From an uncultured Alphaproteobacteria bacterium (GTDB lineage Bacteria > Pseudomonadota > Alphaproteobacteria > HIMB59 > GCA-002718135): DNA of 64,000 bases. The translations under genes were made by a program, and so were the position numbers. The DNA is taken from the NCBI GenBank assembly GCA_902602695.1, contig CACKRO010000004.1:52974-116973 (forward strand), read 5' to 3'. Below are positions 55,885 to 64,000 of this stretch, in pieces (position 1 is the first letter of the stretch; every line of letters begins with the position of its first letter). Under the pieces are notes generated by a model. It saw only the letters and a program-made list of their open reading frames with translations, ran no database searches and had not been told where the DNA came from.

Positions 55885-58410
55885 TCAATTCTTAACTGTT
55901 TTTTTCTTTTTTTTGAGACCCATTTTAGCTTTTCTTTCATCAATTAACCTAATGGCATCTTCTAGTTTTAAGCTATCAATTGTTTGATCACCAAGAATTG
56001 ATGCATTTATTTTTCCACATTTTACATATGGTCCAAATTTTCCATCATGAGCAGTAATATTTTTCTTTTCTGTTGGATGCTCTCCAAATGTTTTTAATGT
56101 AGCATTACCTCTCTGTGTAGGTTTAGCAATTAATTCAATGGCTCTTTCAAGTTCAATATCAAGAATATTATCTGTTTTTTCGAGAGCTTTATATTTTTTA
56201 TCATGCAGAATATATGGTCCGTACATTCCAATACCAGCACTAACAGTTTTATTTGTTTCCGGATGAAATCCTAATTTACGTGGTAAGCCAAGTAATTGAA
56301 TAGCTGTGTTTAATCCTATTTCATCTGGTTCAAAATTTTTAGGAATAGAAACTCTTTTTGGTTTCTTTTCTTTTGTTCCTTCACCAACTTGCATATAAAA
56401 TCCATAAGGCCCTTTTCGAAGAGTAATCATTTCACCTGTTTCTGGATAAATACCAATTTCTTTTGGTCCGCTAAGAGCAGTACCATCTTTATCGTTTAAT
56501 TGGTTAAACTGAACTGTATATTTGCAATCGGGATAATTAGAACAACCAATAAAACCTCCAAACTTTCCAACTTTAATTCCTAGTCTTCCATTATCACACG
56601 TTGGACATTTTCTTTTTTCATCTGCTCCGTTTGGTGGAAAGAAATGTGGACCTAGTGCTTCATCTAACACATCAATCACTTCTCTATTTGATTTACCTAC
56701 AGTTTCATCACATAGTTGTTTAAATGTATCCCAAAATTTTCTTAAAACCTCTTTCCAATCAAGCTTACCATCGGAAATTTCATCAAGTTGATTTTCAAGA
56801 TCAGCTGTAAAATCATATTCTACATATTGATTGAAATATTTTTCTAAAAATATGGAAACTATTCTCCCTCTATCATGAGGATTAAAACGTTTTTTATCCA
56901 AAATTACATAATCTCTGTCTTGAAGGACTTTAATAATGGAGGCATAAGTTGAAGGTCTACCAATGCCTAGTTCTTCAAGTTTTTTTACTAAGCTTGCTTC
57001 AGTATAACGAGGGGGAGGGGAGGTAAAATGTTGGGTTTTTTCAACTTCTTTTAAATTTAAACTCTCTCCTTCACTCATGGCAGGAAGAATTGTTTCTTTT
57101 TCTTCATCTTTATCATCATCTTTAGCTTCTTGATAAACTTTGTACATCCCAGGAAACTTAATTGTTGACCCATTTGCTCGTAAAACAATTTTTTTATCTT
57201 CGTTTGTAATATCAACAGCTACTTGATCTAATATAGCACTCGCCATTTGTGAACTTACCGCTCTTTGCCATATAATTTCATATAATTTATATTCTTCTAA
57301 AGTAATGTATTGCTTAATATCTTTTGGTGTTAGATAAATATTTGTTGGTCTAATACATTCATGTGCTTCTTGGGCATTTTTAGCCTTCGATTTATAAACT
57401 CTTGGCGCTTCTGGTAAATAGTTTGCACCATAATTATCAGTAACAAAACCTCTAACTTGGTTAATAGCTTCTTTTGACATGACGACACTGTCTGTTCGCA
57501 TATAAGTTATTAAACCAGTTGTTTCTCCTTTAATATCAGTTCCTTCATACAGGCGTTGAGCTGTGCGCATTGTTTGGCTCGCGCTAAGACCAAGTTTACG
57601 ACTAGACTCAATTTGCATTGTAGATGTGGTAAAAGCAGGGTAGGGATTTCTTCTAGCTTCTTTTTTTGTAATATTCCCCACTGTGAAAGTAGAATTTTTA
57701 ATATCATTAAAAATTTTTGTCGCCTCACTCTCATTTTTAATATCAAGTTTATCTACTTTATTTCCATCATAAACTGTAAGTCTGGAATTAATGATTTTAT
57801 CTTCTTTATTTCTGAACTCCCCTTGTAAAGACCAATATTCCTGTGGAATAAATTTTTCTATTTCAAGTTCTCTCTCACTAATTATTCGTAAGGCAACAGA
57901 TTGAACTCTACCCGCTGATTTTGATCCTGGTAATTTTCTCCATAGCACTGGAGAAAGTGTAAAACCGACAAGAAAATCTAACGCTCTTCTTGCAAGATAA
58001 GCATTTACTAAATTTTCATCTATTTCTCTTGGTTCTTTCAGACTATCAAGAACGGCATTTTTGGTAATTTCATTAAATGTAACACGGTGAATATTTAATT
58101 TTGAAAGTGATGAATTATCTCTAAGTAGTTTTTCTACATGCCAAGCTATGGCTTCACCTTCACGGTCTGGGTCAGTTGCTAAGTATAAATTTTCTGATTT
58201 TTTTGCAGCATCTGTTATTTCTTTTATCACTTTTTTTCCACGATCACTAGTTTCCCATTTCATTTGGAAATCATTTTCAGTATCTATCGCATCATTTTTT
58301 GCTGATAAATCTCGGACATGCCCAACACTTGCGAGAACTTTGAAGTCAGAGCCTAAATATTTATTAATTGACTTTGCCTTCGATGGTGATTCAACAATTA
58401 ATACATTCAT
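55885..58410 (-). CDS. topA: DNA topoisomerase I
   Basis: Relaxes negative supercoils. I choose the ATG at 58410 (MNVLIVESPSKAK, 841 aa) over an in-frame TTG five codons upstream. TOPRIM domain with ATDPDREGEAIAWH near residues 65-78, the catalytic tyrosine in GLITYMRTDSV, and PPRYTEASLVKKLEELGIGRPSTYA. One four-cysteine zinc finger (CPTCDNGRLG ... GCSNYPDC) then repeated C-terminal modules (GKFGPYVKCG-like, GMYGPYILHDKKY) and a lysine-rich end. dprA, often between topA and plsY in alphaproteobacteria, is absent. Confidence 0.95.
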   Translation of the reverse strand: MNVLIVESPSKAKSINKYLGSDFKVLASVGHVRDLSAKNDAIDTENDFQMKWETSDRGKKVIKEITDAAKKSENLYLATDPDREGEAIAWHVEKLLRDNSSLSKLNIHRVTFNEITKNAVLDSLKEPREIDENLVNAYLARRALDFLVGFTLSPVLWRKLPGSKSAGRVQSVALRIISERELEIEKFIPQEYWSLQGEFRNKEDKIINSRLTVYDGNKVDKLDIKNESEATKIFNDIKNSTFTVGNITKKEARRNPYPAFTTSTMQIESSRKLGLSASQTMRTAQRLYEGTDIKGETTGLITYMRTDSVVMSKEAINQVRGFVTDNYGANYLPEAPRVYKSKAKNAQEAHECIRPTNIYLTPKDIKQYITLEEYKLYEIIWQRAVSSQMASAILDQVAVDITNEDKKIVLRANGSTIKFPGMYKVYQEAKDDDKDEEKETILPAMSEGESLNLKEVEKTQHFTSPPPRYTEASLVKKLEELGIGRPSTYASIIKVLQDRDYVILDKKRFNPHDRGRIVSIFLEKYFNQYVEYDFTADLENQLDEISDGKLDWKEVLRKFWDTFKQLCDETVGKSNREVIDVLDEALGPHFFPPNGADEKRKCPTCDNGRLGIKVGKFGGFIGCSNYPDCKYTVQFNQLNDKDGTALSGPKEIGIYPETGEMITLRKGPYGFYMQVGEGTKEKKPKRVSIPKNFEPDEIGLNTAIQLLGLPRKLGFHPETNKTVSAGIGMYGPYILHDKKYKALEKTDNILDIELERAIELIAKPTQRGNATLKTFGEHPTEKKNITAHDGKFGPYVKCGKINASILGDQTIDSLKLEDAIRLIDERKAKMGLKKKKKTVKN

Positions 58411-58475
58411 AAATTTTGGCCCCAAATTTCAGTTTAAAGATAATTCGTCAAGAAATTTTAAAAAAAAGTATATTT

Positions 58476-59081
58476 TTACTTGGATAATTTAATTTTACTT
58501 TCAGTTTTATTTAGGAGTCTTTTAATGTTTTCAGTGTGTTTAAGATAAATAATTAAAGTTAAATAAATAAACAAAATTAGAATATAAAAATCAAAACTAA
58601 TAAAGATATAATATGCTGGAGCTACTAAAATTCCAATTAAAGATCCAAGAGAAGAGTATTTGCTTACAAAAGCAGTAACAAGCCATACAAATAAAAATAA
58701 AATCGCAATGTAAGGATTAAAACCAAATAAAAAGCCAATATACGTTGCCACTCCTTTTCCACCTTTGAATTTAAGCCAAACAGGATAGATATGACCTAAT
58801 ATGGCAAAGTGACAAAGAAGTATTTTATTCAATAAAGAAATATCTTTAAAATACATTTGTAAAATGAGGAATGGAAGAAAGCCTTTCAAAATATCAAAAC
58901 AAAGAACAATGAATGCTAAAAATTTATTTCCTGTTCTTAAAACATTGGTTGCACCTACATTGCCAGAACCAACCTTTCTAATATCTCCCAAGCCAAATAA
59001 TTTTGTAAAAATCAATGCAAAGGGTAATGATCCTATTACATAAAACAATATGATTAATGATAAGCTACTTACTAAATTCAT
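58476..59081 (-). CDS. plsY: Glycerol-3-phosphate acyltransferase PlsY
   Basis: Acylates glycerol-3-phosphate from acyl-phosphate at the start of phospholipid synthesis. 201 residues with about five helices and the PlsY loops: GSLPFALIFTK near 17-27, VGSGNVGATNVLRT near 37-50, KGFLPF, and the substrate loop KFKGGKGVATYIG near 103-115. Overlaps pyrB by 17 bp; pyrC, usually between them in alphaproteobacteria, is missing. A 65-bp AT-rich gap separates it from topA. Confidence 0.94.
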   Translation of the reverse strand: MNLVSSLSLIILFYVIGSLPFALIFTKLFGLGDIRKVGSGNVGATNVLRTGNKFLAFIVLCFDILKGFLPFLILQMYFKDISLLNKILLCHFAILGHIYPVWLKFKGGKGVATYIGFLFGFNPYIAILFLFVWLVTAFVSKYSSLGSLIGILVAPAYYIFISFDFYILILFIYLTLIIYLKHTENIKRLLNKTESKIKLSK

Positions 59082-60210
59082 CTCTGTTTTTAATAATTAA
59101 GTCTAAGCATGCCATTCTTACTGCAACACCCATAGCTACCTGTTCTTGTATTAAGCTCCTCGTGACGTCATCGGCAAGTTTGGAGTCTATTTCTACACCG
59201 CGGTTCATTGGGCCTGGATGCATAACGAAAGCATTTTTTTTTGCATATTTAAGTTTATTGTAATCTAATCCATACTTTTTAAAATAAGTCTTTTGATTTG
59301 GCATTATTTTCCCAACTATTCTTTCTTTTTGAATACGTAGCATCATAACAATATCACAATTTTGTAATCCCTTTTTCATTTCCGTATAAACATTCACAGG
59401 TAGTTTATTTAAACTTTTTGGTAACCATTCCTTAGGACCAATAACATTAATTTTTGCACCTAGTTTTGAGAGTATTATTATGTTTGATCTCGCAACACGA
59501 CTATGTAAAATATCTCCGCATATAGCAATTTTTAATTTTGCAAAATTTTCAAATTTATTTTTTATAGTAAGTGCGTCTAATAACGCTTGTGTGGGATGCT
59601 CATGACTACCATCACCCGCGTTAATTACAGACGCATCTACTGTTTCTGAAATTTTTTTACTAATTCCTTCCTCTGGATGTCTGACAATTAAAATGTCAGG
59701 ATTCATTGAATTAATAGTAGTCATAGTATCGAGTAAGGTCTCACCTTTATTTATAGAACTATCTTTTACCACTACATTAATGAGATCTGCTCCTAGTCTT
59801 TTAGCAGCAACTTCAAAACTTGTTCTTGTTCTTGTTGAATCTTCAAAAAAAAGATTAAATATTGTTCTTCCTTCTAGAACATTAATTTTTTTAATTTTTC
59901 TTTTATTAAAAGTTATATATTTTTTAGATTCATCTAAGATGTGCTCAATTTCTTTCTTGGTTAAATCAGCTGTTTCTACTAAATGAATTTTTTTAAAAAT
60001 ATTTTTACTTCTTTTTAATTTGATGTTTGTTGTTGAAGAAATTGATGAATAATATTTTAGAGCTATTTTTTCTGCATCTTTAAGAATTTTTGAACCTGTA
60101 GATGACCTGATCGCTTTTAATCTTGGCAATTTCACTTTCATTTGCCAATATTTTGAATTTTCTCTTTTATATAATTTTATGTGTCCTGATTTAAGTAGCT
60201 TTGAATTCAT
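59065..60210 (-). CDS. pyrB: Aspartate carbamoyltransferase with integrase-like N-terminal extension
   Basis: Commits carbamoyl phosphate to pyrimidine synthesis. Catalytic motifs are complete: EDSTRTRTSFE, SINKGETLLDT, HPTQALLDALT, and HPGPMNRGVEI. Standard enzymes have about 305-320 residues and begin near HLVETADLT; here about 75 extra residues precede that point. Using the ATG at 60210 the protein is 381 aa (a TTG at 60219 would add three). Between the Met in YWQMKVK and the catalytic part there is no ATG, GTG or TTG beyond the cluster around residues 24-28, so translation must start inside or before the extension. The extension resembles an integrase Arm domain. Confidence 0.93.
   Translation of the reverse strand: MNSKLLKSGHIKLYKRENSKYWQMKVKLPRLKAIRSSTGSKILKDAEKIALKYYSSISSTTNIKLKRSKNIFKKIHLVETADLTKKEIEHILDESKKYITFNKRKIKKINVLEGRTIFNLFFEDSTRTRTSFEVAAKRLGADLINVVVKDSSINKGETLLDTMTTINSMNPDILIVRHPEEGISKKISETVDASVINAGDGSHEHPTQALLDALTIKNKFENFAKLKIAICGDILHSRVARSNIIILSKLGAKINVIGPKEWLPKSLNKLPVNVYTEMKKGLQNCDIVMMLRIQKERIVGKIMPNQKTYFKKYGLDYNKLKYAKKNAFVMHPGPMNRGVEIDSKLADDVTRSLIQEQVAMGVAVRMACLDLIIKNRDEFSK
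60040..60192 (-). pseudogene. Remnant of tyrosine-recombinase Arm DNA-binding domain fused in frame to pyrB
   Basis: The first about 55 residues of the pyrB frame read SGHIKLYKRENSKYWQ, then MKVKLPRLKAIRSSTGSK, then ILKDAEKIALKYY. The pattern LYKR-x-NS-x-YW, a basic strand with LP, R-x-STG, then a helix with DAE-x-IA matches from memory the N-terminal Arm-site-binding domain of phage/island integrases. No core-binding or catalytic integrase domain follows; the ATCase sequence begins instead. Inference: an integrase gene was deleted internally and its 5' end joined to a pyrB that lost its own start. Confidence 0.6.
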
Positions 60211-60248
60211 ATGTGTCAATAATGTGTAAGTGTGTGTAAACTAATTTA

Positions 60249-60707
60249 TTAATTATTTCTATATCTATCTAAATATCCTTGTAAAATATAAGCGGCCGAT
60301 TGTTGATCAAGTTTACTTTTTATCTTTGTTTTACTTAAATCGGCTTTTCTCATTTCTTTAAAGATTACATCTGATGAAAATCTTTCATCCCAAAGAGCTG
60401 TAGGTTTTTTAAAAAAGGTTTGAAGATTAATATTAAAATCTCTTACTAATTGGCTTTGTTTGTTTTCACTATTATCCAGGCTAATCGGCAAACCAAGAAT
60501 AAATCCACCAATTTCATACTCTTTCAAAATATCTTTCATGATAATTAAATCTTTATTAGTTCCTTTTCTTTGGATAATTGAAAGAGGTGTAGCGATTATT
60601 TTTGATCTATCGCTTACTGCAACACCAATCGTTTTAGTTCCTAGGTCTAGACCTACAAGTATTTGTGATGTATTAAGGCCATCGATTAAATTATTTTGAT
60701 CATTCAT
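60249..60707 (-). CDS. ruvX: RuvX/YqgF-type Holliday junction resolvase or rRNA-processing nuclease
   Basis: RNase H-fold nuclease; YqgF family members act in 16S rRNA 5'-end maturation and were proposed as resolvases. VGLDLGTKTIGVAVSD (catalytic Asp), GLPISLDNSENKQS, LWDERFSS and DQQSAAYILQGYLD are the family motifs. I start at the ATG 60707 (152 aa); an in-frame start at 60746 would run 22 bp into gatC and add 13 residues absent from relatives. The gatC start is then only 17 bp away on the other strand. Confidence 0.9.
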   Translation of the reverse strand: MNDQNNLIDGLNTSQILVGLDLGTKTIGVAVSDRSKIIATPLSIIQRKGTNKDLIIMKDILKEYEIGGFILGLPISLDNSENKQSQLVRDFNINLQTFFKKPTALWDERFSSDVIFKEMRKADLSKTKIKSKLDQQSAAYILQGYLDRYRNN

Positions 60708-60724
60708 ATAATGGAGCTCATAAA

Positions 60725-61012
60725 TTGAAGATTGATAAAAATACAATAAATAAAATTGCTCGTCTATCTAGAATAAAGTTAGATGATAAAGAATCTGAAG
60801 ATTATATTAAGGATCTTAATTCCATTTTAGACTGGGTAGAGCAATTAAATGAAGTAAATACTGAAAATGTAGAACCATTAAGTAACATATCATCATCAAT
60901 TTTACCTAAAAGAGAAGATGTATCTAATGATACTAATTCTAGTGAGGAAATTCTTGAAAATGCTCCTGATAAACTCGAAGGTTTTTTTGCAGTACCAAAG
61001 GTTGTAGAATAA
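60725..61012 (+). CDS. gatC: Glutamyl/aspartyl-tRNA amidotransferase subunit C
   Basis: Small stabilising subunit of GatCAB. 95 residues: KIARLSRIKLDDKE near 11-24, LNSILDWVEQLNEVNT near 31-46, NVEPLSNI and the end GFFAVPKVVE, all typical. The TTG at 60725 is favoured because GGAG lies at 60713-60716, 8 nt upstream, and the length fits. It shares one base with gatA and diverges from ruvX. Confidence 0.93.
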   Translation: MKIDKNTINKIARLSRIKLDDKESEDYIKDLNSILDWVEQLNEVNTENVEPLSNISSSILPKREDVSNDTNSSEEILENAPDKLEGFFAVPKVVE

Positions 61013-62436
61013 TGTCTAAATTATCTTTGAAACAAACATTAAAAGATCTCGATACAAAAAAAATATCAATAAGAGAATTAAATCAGGATTATTTAAAAAG
61101 AATTAAGGAAAAAGATAACTTAAATGTATTTATTCATTTTAGTGAAGAGAATGTTTTAAAGCAGATAGATAACTTAGAGAAAGATGATTCAGCAAAAAAA
61201 TTAAAAGGTATTCCAATTGCAATCAAGGATCTATTTTGTACTAAAAGTATGCCTACAACCGCAGCTTCAAAGATTTTAGAAAATTTTAATCCAACTTATG
61301 AATCATTTGTTACTCAAAAATTATTAGATGAAGGATCTATTTTTGTTGGTAAAACAAATCTTGACGAGTTTGCAATGGGCTCAGCTACTAATACAAGTTT
61401 TTTTGGAAATACAATTAATCCCCTATCAAAAGAGAATGAGCCTTTAGCTCCTGGTGGATCTTCTGGTGGTTCCGCAGCCGCAGTTGCTGCAGATTTATGT
61501 TTAGGGGCAACTGGAACAGATACTGGCGGATCAATAAGACAGCCAGCTAGCTTTTGCGGTGTTGTTGGTATCAAACCAACATATGGTTTATGTTCACGAT
61601 GGGGTATAGCTGCCTTTGCATCTAGTTTGGATCAAGCAGGAATTTTTTCTCATAATGTTGAAGACGCATCAATATTATTACAATCAATCGCTGGATTTGA
61701 TCAAAGAGATAGTACAAGCGCTAAAGTAGATATTCCAAATTATTTTGAAAATTTAGACGATGATCTAAACGGAAAAACTGTTGGTATTCCAAAAGAGTAT
61801 TCTATTGATGGTACGCCAATGGAAATAAGTCAGATATGGGAAGATGCTATCAAAGTTTTAGAAAAAAAAGGTGTTAAAATTAAAAATATTACACTTCCTC
61901 ATACTAAATATGCCCTTCCTACTTATTACATAATTGCTCCTGCTGAAGCTTCCTCAAATTTAGCTCGTTATGATGGAGTAAAATATGGTTTTAGATCCGA
62001 TGAAATCAATTCTCTTGATGAAATGTATGAAAATACAAGAGCCCAGGGATTTGGAAGAGAAGTAAAAAGAAGAATTTTAATAGGGACATATGTTCTATCT
62101 GCTGGGTATTATGATGCATATTATCTTAAAGCACAAAAAGTAAGAAAATTAATTGCAGATGATTTTAATAGAGCTTTTAAAGAATGTGATTTTATAGTTA
62201 CTCCTACTGCACCAAGTGCTGCATTTCCCTTAAATGAAAAACAAAATGATCCTATCAAAATGTATTTAAATGATGTTTTTACAGTACCTGCTTCTTTAGC
62301 TGGTCTACCAGGTATTTCTATTCCCTTTGGAGAAGATAAAAATAATTTACCACTAGGTATTCAAATATTAGGAAAACACTTTGATGAACAACAAGTTTTT
62401 AATGCCGCTCTGTCTCTAGAAAGATCATATGAATGA
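61012..62436 (+). CDS. gatA: Glutamyl/aspartyl-tRNA amidotransferase subunit A
   Basis: Amidase subunit releasing ammonia from glutamine. 474 residues of the amidase-signature family: catalytic lysine in [12 protein letters not shown] near 69-80, and the serine pair in [15 protein letters not shown] with [12 protein letters not shown] near 150-175. The C-terminal part has [11 protein letters not shown]. Overlaps gatC by 1 bp and gatB by 8 bp. The presence of gatCAB implies that Gln-tRNA (and perhaps Asn-tRNA) is made by transamidation. Confidence 0.96.
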   Translation: MSKLSLKQTLKDLDTKKISIRELNQDYLKRIKEKDNLNVFIHFSEENVLKQIDNLEKDDSAKKLKGIPIAIKDLFCTKSMPTTAASKILENFNPTYESFVTQKLLDEGSIFVGKTNLDEFAMGSATNTSFFGNTINPLSKENEPLAPGGSSGGSAAAVAADLCLGATGTDTGGSIRQPASFCGVVGIKPTYGLCSRWGIAAFASSLDQAGIFSHNVEDASILLQSIAGFDQRDSTSAKVDIPNYFENLDDDLNGKTVGIPKEYSIDGTPMEISQIWEDAIKVLEKKGVKIKNITLPHTKYALPTYYIIAPAEASSNLARYDGVKYGFRSDEINSLDEMYENTRAQGFGREVKRRILIGTYVLSAGYYDAYYLKAQKVRKLIADDFNRAFKECDFIVTPTAPSAAFPLNEKQNDPIKMYLNDVFTVPASLAGLPGISIPFGEDKNNLPLGIQILGKHFDEQQVFNAALSLERSYE

Positions 62437-63904
62437 TTTAATAAAAGGTGAAAAGCATGATTGGGAGATGGTAATAGGTCTTGAAATACATGCGCAGGTA
62501 AAATCCAATTCCAAATTATTTTCTTCATCTTCTACAAAATTTGGCTCTTCACCAAATAGTCAAGTATCTTTAGTTGATGCTGCTATGCCAGGAATGTTGC
62601 CGGTAATTAATAAGTACTGTGTAGAACAAGCAGTAAAAACTGGAGTTGGTTTAAACGCTAAAATTAATAATTATTCAGTCTTTGATAGAAAAAATTACTT
62701 TTATGCTGACCTCCCTCAAGGATATCAAATTAGCCAGTATAAATATCCAATTGTTGGAGAGGGAATAGTTACAATAGATTTTAAAGATGGAAAGTCAAAA
62801 GATATTAGAATTGTAAGATTACATTTAGAACAAGATGCTGGTAAAAGTTTACACGATCAAAATCCTTCAAAAACATATGTGGATCTTAATAGATCTGGTG
62901 TTGCTTTAATGGAAATTGTTAGTGAACCTGACATTAGAACCCCTGATGAAGCTGGAATGTACATATCCAAAATCAGATCAATTTTGATGTATTTAGATAC
63001 ATGTGACGGAAATATGCAAGAGGGCTCATTAAGAGCTGATGTAAATATTTCAGTAAGAAAACCTGGTGATGAATATGGAACTCGTTGCGAAATTAAAAAC
63101 TTAAATTCTATAAAGTTTATTAAACAAGCTATTAATTATGAAGCAACACGACAAATAGAAATATTGGAGTCTGGCGGTTCTATTGAACAAAATACAATGC
63201 TCTTTAATACATCTACTGGTAAAACTAGACCAATGAGAAATAAAGAAGAAGCTCATGACTATAGATACTTTCCTGATCCAGATTTATTACCATTAGAAAT
63301 TTCTCAAGAAGAAATAGGAAAAATTAAATCTTCAATACCAGAGCTTCCAGATGAGCTTAAGAATAAATTTATTGAGACTTATAGATTGTCTAATTATGAT
63401 GCCTCAGTATTAACTGCAGAGAAACAAACATCTGATTATTTTAATGAAACAATTAATTCAGATTCAGAATTACCAAATCATGCAAAAATAGTTGTAAATT
63501 GGATTACATCTGAATTGTTTTCATTATTAAACAAAAATAATCTAGATTTAAATAACTCTCCAGTATCACCTCAAAACTTAGGACAACTTATAAAGTTAAT
63601 TTCTACAAATGAAATTTCTGGCAAAATTGCAAAAGATGTATTGGAAGATATGTTTTCTTCAGGAAAAACAGCTAGACAAATCGTAGATGAAAAGGGCTTG
63701 CAACAAGTTACAGATCAGGGAGAAATAGAAAAAGTTATTGATGAGGTCATTGCAGAAAATCCAAAAATGGTCGAACAGTATCTGGCTGGTAAAGATAAGT
63801 TATTAGGTTTCTTTGTTGGTCAAGCAATGAAATTAACTAAAGGTAAGGCCAATCCAAAAATGCTTAATGAGATTCTAAAGCAAAAATTAGATAAAAAAAA
63901 TTAA
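62429..63904 (+). CDS. gatB: Glutamyl/aspartyl-tRNA amidotransferase subunit B
   Basis: Kinase/transferase subunit that activates and amidates Glu-tRNA-Gln. 491 residues: [19 protein letters not shown] near 14-32, [56 protein letters not shown] and [10 protein letters not shown] in the catalytic half; the C-terminal YqeY-like tail domain has [12 protein letters not shown] and [22 protein letters not shown]. The end overlaps the stop of the converging gene. Confidence 0.96.
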   Translation: MNDLIKGEKHDWEMVIGLEIHAQVKSNSKLFSSSSTKFGSSPNSQVSLVDAAMPGMLPVINKYCVEQAVKTGVGLNAKINNYSVFDRKNYFYADLPQGYQISQYKYPIVGEGIVTIDFKDGKSKDIRIVRLHLEQDAGKSLHDQNPSKTYVDLNRSGVALMEIVSEPDIRTPDEAGMYISKIRSILMYLDTCDGNMQEGSLRADVNISVRKPGDEYGTRCEIKNLNSIKFIKQAINYEATRQIEILESGGSIEQNTMLFNTSTGKTRPMRNKEEAHDYRYFPDPDLLPLEISQEEIGKIKSSIPELPDELKNKFIETYRLSNYDASVLTAEKQTSDYFNETINSDSELPNHAKIVVNWITSELFSLLNKNNLDLNNSPVSPQNLGQLIKLISTNEISGKIAKDVLEDMFSSGKTARQIVDEKGLQQVTDQGEIEKVIDEVIAENPKMVEQYLAGKDKLLGFFVGQAMKLTKGKANPKMLNEILKQKLDKKN

Positions 63905-64000
63905 GCGTAAAGAATAACATCTATAAGCAACAATTATAAAAGTTAAAATTATCCAAATAATACTTCCTCTATATCTTTCTGCTGATCTCCAAATTCCAAT
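63887..64000 (-). CDS. C-terminal fragment of a converging unknown protein
   Basis: An open minus-strand frame enters from the right edge and ends at TAA (63887-63889), overlapping the gatB end by 18 bp. The 37 visible residues are a soluble segment [11 protein letters not shown] followed by one hydrophobic helix ([14 protein letters not shown]) and a short basic tail. I do not recognise the family; the pattern suggests the last helix of a membrane protein. Alternative: non-coding tail of gatB, but the frame is open to the edge and has normal amino-acid composition. Confidence 0.45.
   Translation of the reverse strand: MGIWRSAERYRGSIIWIILTFIIVAYRCYSLRLIFFI

Noticed and set aside
55885..58410. 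Loss of zinc fingers in TopA as unusual
   Set aside because: One clear four-cysteine finger plus degenerate C-terminal repeats is common in alphaproteobacterial TopA.
60707..60712. Perfect TATAAT as a -10 for gatC
   Set aside because: Transcription would begin downstream of the GGAG Shine-Dalgarno that supports the gatC start, and no -35 is found 16-18 bp upstream; likely chance in AT-rich DNA overlapping the ruvX start codon.
1..64000. tRNA genes, CRISPR arrays, transposons, toxin-antitoxin or defence systems
   Set aside because: No gap exceeds 100 bp, no spaced direct repeats were seen, and every sizeable frame is accounted for by core genes; only the integrase-like head of PyrB hints at past mobile DNA.

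Overview
The window is a strongly AT-rich, almost fully coding stretch of an alphaproteobacterial chromosome. Genes mostly overlap by 1-50 bp or sit within 70 bp of each other. No non-coding gap reaches 100 bp, and I see no tRNA, rRNA, CRISPR array, transposase or intact phage gene. The marker combination is alphaproteobacterial: DUF1467 protein between RNase J and a short ProRS, an IspD-IspF fusion, a lipoyl domain on PDH E1-beta, NtrY/NtrX next to TrkA, and a GTTC-N7-GTTC SOS box at lexA. Low GC plus very tight packing suggests a streamlined free-living marine lineage (SAR11-like, HIMB59-like or similar). That placement is inference; no marker phylogeny was run.

Layout. (1) 1-22.6 kb, plus strand: nuoN end, birA, coaX, rnj, DUF1467, proS, lolC/E, lolD, dnaE; then rpsB-tsf-pyrH-frr; then envelope genes uppS, cdsA, dxr, bamA, skp, lpxD, fabZ, lpxA, lpxI, lpxB. 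(2) 22.6-32.2 kb, minus strand, transcribed in the order ppiD, trpE, trpG, trpD, trpC, moaC, lexA, gltX, gltA. (3) 32.2-42.4 kb, plus: tpiA, secG, pyrG, kdsA, eno, ftsB, pdhA, pdhB, pdhC, lipA, ratA/COQ10. (4) 42.4-44.4 kb, minus: ispDF, pgpA, cinA/pncC. (5) 44.5-54.3 kb, plus: ntrY, ntrX, trkA, a class IV aminotransferase, an inositol monophosphatase, a 3-hydroxyisobutyrate dehydrogenase-like enzyme, an EamA transporter, msrB and an MFS transporter. (6) 54.3-60.7 kb, minus: ruvX, pyrB, plsY, topA, a C1 (bleomycin-hydrolase-type) peptidase and a 75-aa protein. (7) 60.7 kb to end, plus: gatC-gatA-gatB, then the 3' end of a converging unknown gene.

Functionally the window is core metabolism: translation (rpsB, tsf, frr, proS, gltX, gatCAB), lipid A and outer-membrane assembly, tryptophan synthesis, lower glycolysis into PDH and citrate synthase, and isoprenoid precursors. 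Much of it follows conserved alphaproteobacterial gene order, which makes missing genes visible: rseP between dxr and bamA, moeA and comEC around lexA, lpdA after pdhC, dusB-ntrB-ntrC before ntrY, and pyrC and dprA between pyrB and topA.

I found no complete undescribed system. The most unusual items are: PyrB carries an N-terminal segment resembling the Arm DNA-binding domain of a tyrosine recombinase, so pyrB appears to have captured a dead integrase start; a compact H-type pseudoknot covers the rpsB ribosome-binding site; NtrX has lost its Walker B acidic pair; and several promoter-like elements place the upstream gene's TGA stop inside the -35 box, with transcription predicted to start at or near the next start codon.
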